Part shown: positions 61,921 through 64,000 of the stretch, one piece after another
Layout: every line of letters begins with the position of its first letter
Position numbering within the stretch: position 1 is the first letter of the stretch
Assembly (NCBI RefSeq): GCF_000758705.1
Contig: NZ_CP009287.1
Span: forward strand, 2,356,001 to 2,420,000
Length of the DNA stretch: 64,000 nucleotides
Direction: 5' to 3'
DNA from: Paenibacillus graminis
GTDB taxonomy: Bacteria; Bacillota; Bacilli; Paenibacillales; Paenibacillaceae
Notes under the pieces: model-generated
The model's input: only the letters and a program-made list of their open reading frames with translations
The model's database searches: none
Told to the model about the DNA's origin: nothing
Made by a program: the position numbers and the translations under genes

Positions 61921-63975
61921 ATGAAACAGCCGCGTAACTCGCGATTTAGATCGGTAGGCATGAAGCTGTTCGTCATTTTGTTCTGTACCATTGTGCTGCT
62001 GTCCTCTGTCCTGGGCCTGACCTCCTATTATGCCGCCAAAGGCATTATCACGGATCAGGTGGCTGCAGCTTCCTCCCAGTCTATAGTGCAGGCAGCAGAC
62101 AAGCTGGACTTTTTATTTGCCGAGTACGAAGCGCTCTCCCGGCAGTTTGCTGTGGATTCCATTCTAAAGGCAGATATGGAAACGGTGAACCGCCCCGGAG
62201 CCGGGACCGTCGACAAAGCGGCGGCTGAGGACCGCATCCGCCGCAAGCTGGACTCGGTCAAAGGCTCCGACGAACGGCTCCTGGGCATCCGTCTGGTGTC
62301 AAAAAGCCTGGTGGATGCTGACTCTTACAAGTCGACGGGCATCAGCTCCGTCCGCAGCGCTGAAGGCATCCAGACAAGAGTGAAGCAGCTTGATGAAGCC
62401 AAGGGCAACCCGGTCTGGTTCCCGGTGCGGGCCAAAGGTTTCTTTGATGTGTATGACCAATCCTCGCTGACAATGGGCCGTTTGCTGCGGAATATACAGC
62501 ATCCCGAAGCGGAGTATTACATGCTGATCGAGATCAAGGGTCAAGCGCTTACGGATATCCTCTCCAATCTGCATATTGGGCTCACGGGGGAAATCCGGAT
62601 TCTGGACCCGTCGGGAAACATTGTATATGGAGCGGATAACAAGCTGCTCGGCGAACCCTCATACATCCATCCGGCAGCAAAGCCGGCGGAGGGAGAACGG
62701 CAGTCGTTTACCGCCAGCAATGAGCAGGGCACCTCTCAGCTTGTGGTCTATCAGCCGCTGGATACGGCCAAGTGGACGCTGATGGGTTATGCCCCGGTCA
62801 GTGATTTCACGAAATCAGCTGACCGTCTGCTCTACATAACGCTTTCAGTTGTCCTCGCGGCGGCAGTGATTGCAGTGGTCATCGGCTACGTTCTGGTTCG
62901 TCTGATCGGCCGTCCGCTGGGCAAGCTCGCCGGGCTGATGGAGGAAGGGGAGCAGGGCAATCTTCAGGTGCGTACCCATTTCAAAGGCCGGGATGAGATT
63001 GGGCGGCTGGGACATAGCTTCAACAAGATGATGGAACAGATTTCGCTGCTGGCAGGACAGAGCAGCCGTTCGGCGGCCCAGGTGCTGGCTACCTCGGAGC
63101 AGCTGGTGAATGCGTCCAGTGTGACCTCTGCTCATGCGAGAGAGGTGGCTGCAGCTACGGGAGAAATAGCCCATGGTGCGGCCAGTCTGGCTCTGGAAGC
63201 AGAGAACAGCAACCGCAACGTGGAGAGGATGAACCTCCAGATCACGAAAGTGCAGGAGACCAACAGGGCCATGGACGCTTCGGCGGAGAAGGTGATCACG
63301 GTCAGCGACCAGGGAGCAGAGCTGATGAAGACACTGGTGGCCCAGAGTGAATCAACTGTGCAGATGATGGAGTTGATTCAGGAGAACTCCATGAGGCTGC
63401 GTGAGAGCACACATTTGATCCGCAGCATCCTGACCCCGATGGTTGCCGTGAACAAACAGACGAATATCCTGGCGCTTAATGCTTCCATAGAAGCTGTTAG
63501 AGCCGGGGCGGCCGGAAGAGGTTTTGTTGTGATCGCCAATGAGATCAGAGGGCTGGCTGACGAGTCCAACCAATCGATTGCTATGGTATCGAAGATTACT
63601 GAAGAGATTAGCAGCCGGATTGAAAATACAGTCCAGGTGGTGGGCGATACGGCTCCGCTCTTTCGGGAGCAGATTTCCTCCGTGCGGGAATCTTCCAGTA
63701 TATTTGAAGGGGTCCGTGAGGAGATGGAGCAGTTCATCGGCTATTTGAATGAATCGTCGGCGTCCATCACGGAGCTGATGGAGTACCAGCAGCAGCTGGG
63801 CGAATCCATGGCCAGTGTCCATGCGGTTGTGCAGCAGACCAGTGCTTCCACCGAGGAAGTTGCCTCCATGTCCTCGCAGCAGTTCACGGTCAGCGAGGAA
63901 CTGGTTGCGCTGTCCGGCAAGCTGGAAAAGCTAGCGGAGGAATTGAAGCAGTCGCTGGTTTCCTTTCACGGATAG
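61921..63975 (+). CDS. Methyl-accepting chemotaxis protein
   Basis: A 684-residue chemoreceptor: N-terminal membrane helix (FVILFCTIVLLSSVLGLTSYY), an extracellular Cache-like sensor (about residues 40-305, with VWFPVRAKGFFDVYDQ and SQLVVYQPLDTAKWTLMG), a second helix (LYITLSVVLAAAVIAVVIGYVLV), HAMP, and a cytoplasmic signalling helix with the conserved hairpin tip NILALNASIEAVRAGAAGRG. It would steer CheA. Start ATG 61921 follows GAGGAG; an in-frame ATG at 61903 overlaps that site. Its place after malEFG suggests a sugar or MalE-linked ligand, but this is only contextual. A complete stop is at 63973-63975. Confidence 0.92.
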   Translation: MKQPRNSRFRSVGMKLFVILFCTIVLLSSVLGLTSYYAAKGIITDQVAAASSQSIVQAADKLDFLFAEYEALSRQFAVDSILKADMETVNRPGAGTVDKAAAEDRIRRKLDSVKGSDERLLGIRLVSKSLVDADSYKSTGISSVRSAEGIQTRVKQLDEAKGNPVWFPVRAKGFFDVYDQSSLTMGRLLRNIQHPEAEYYMLIEIKGQALTDILSNLHIGLTGEIRILDPSGNIVYGADNKLLGEPSYIHPAAKPAEGERQSFTASNEQGTSQLVVYQPLDTAKWTLMGYAPVSDFTKSADRLLYITLSVVLAAAVIAVVIGYVLVRLIGRPLGKLAGLMEEGEQGNLQVRTHFKGRDEIGRLGHSFNKMMEQISLLAGQSSRSAAQVLATSEQLVNASSVTSAHAREVAAATGEIAHGAASLALEAENSNRNVERMNLQITKVQETNRAMDASAEKVITVSDQGAELMKTLVAQSESTVQMMELIQENSMRLRESTHLIRSILTPMVAVNKQTNILALNASIEAVRAGAAGRGFVVIANEIRGLADESNQSIAMVSKITEEISSRIENTVQVVGDTAPLFREQISSVRESSSIFEGVREEMEQFIGYLNESSASITELMEYQQQLGESMASVHAVVQQTSASTEEVASMSSQQFTVSEELVALSGKLEKLAEELKQSLVSFHG

Positions 63976-64000
63976 GGCGGATAAGCCACAGCGCGTAGAT

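Overview
The window looks like a piece of the chromosome of a spore-forming, mid-GC Gram-positive bacterium, most likely Paenibacillus. The evidence is SpoVR and PrkA homologues, an AbrB-type regulator, strong AGGAGG-like ribosome sites with frequent TTG/GTG starts, sigma-A promoters, CcpA-type cre sites, S-layer (SLH) anchoring of a giant amylopullulanase, and lipoproteins with typical lipoboxes. No rRNA, tRNA, CRISPR array, prophage or intact insertion sequence was recognised.

Layout. 1-5.2 kb holds core metabolism: the tail of a sensor kinase, ispH (isoprenoids), aroF (shikimate pathway) and a long-form GSI-beta type glnA with a candidate GlnR/TnrA box. 6.2-10 kb holds a GH94 disaccharide phosphorylase and a mutarotase-fold protein. 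10-16.4 kb holds serC, trmL, an AbrB-like regulator, a 34-residue membrane peptide, a phosphodiester glycosidase with a coiled-coil membrane partner, a response regulator with a degenerate receiver, and an aminotransferase. 17.5-28 kb holds an ABC exporter pair, a DUF2161 nuclease-fold gene, prkA, a repeat protein, DinB, an AraC relic, a transglutaminase lipoprotein and spoVR. 28-36 kb holds a toxin-antitoxin remnant, GT2-GtrA plus a second phosphodiester glycosidase, a two-component/BcrA-type ABC module and a PAS sensor kinase. 37-39 kb holds DegV and AraC/GyrI proteins.

39-64 kb is an alpha-glucan utilisation island. The secreted, S-layer-bound amylopullulanase (46.4-54.1 kb) cuts starch, pullulan or glycogen outside the cell. 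MalE/F/G (58.2-61.8 kb) import the maltodextrins, although no ATPase gene is present. Inside, cyclomaltodextrinase/neopullulanase (55.7-57.4 kb) and oligo-1,6-glucosidase (39.1-40.8 kb) trim them, and maltose phosphorylase plus beta-phosphoglucomutase (41.2-44.4 kb) turn maltose into glucose and glucose-6-phosphate. A LacI-type MalR (44.8-45.8 kb) very probably controls this through CAAACGTTTG operators. A chemoreceptor follows malG.

The non-coding DNA is unusually informative. It holds a dispersed AAGTGGAAAAAGT/ACTAATT repeat family in four intergenic clusters, a two-copy palindromic element flanking the maltose phosphorylase gene with covarying stems, two distinct LacI-type operator classes, a terminator-like hairpin in the cyclomaltodextrinase leader, and a small graveyard of regulator and dehydrogenase fragments.
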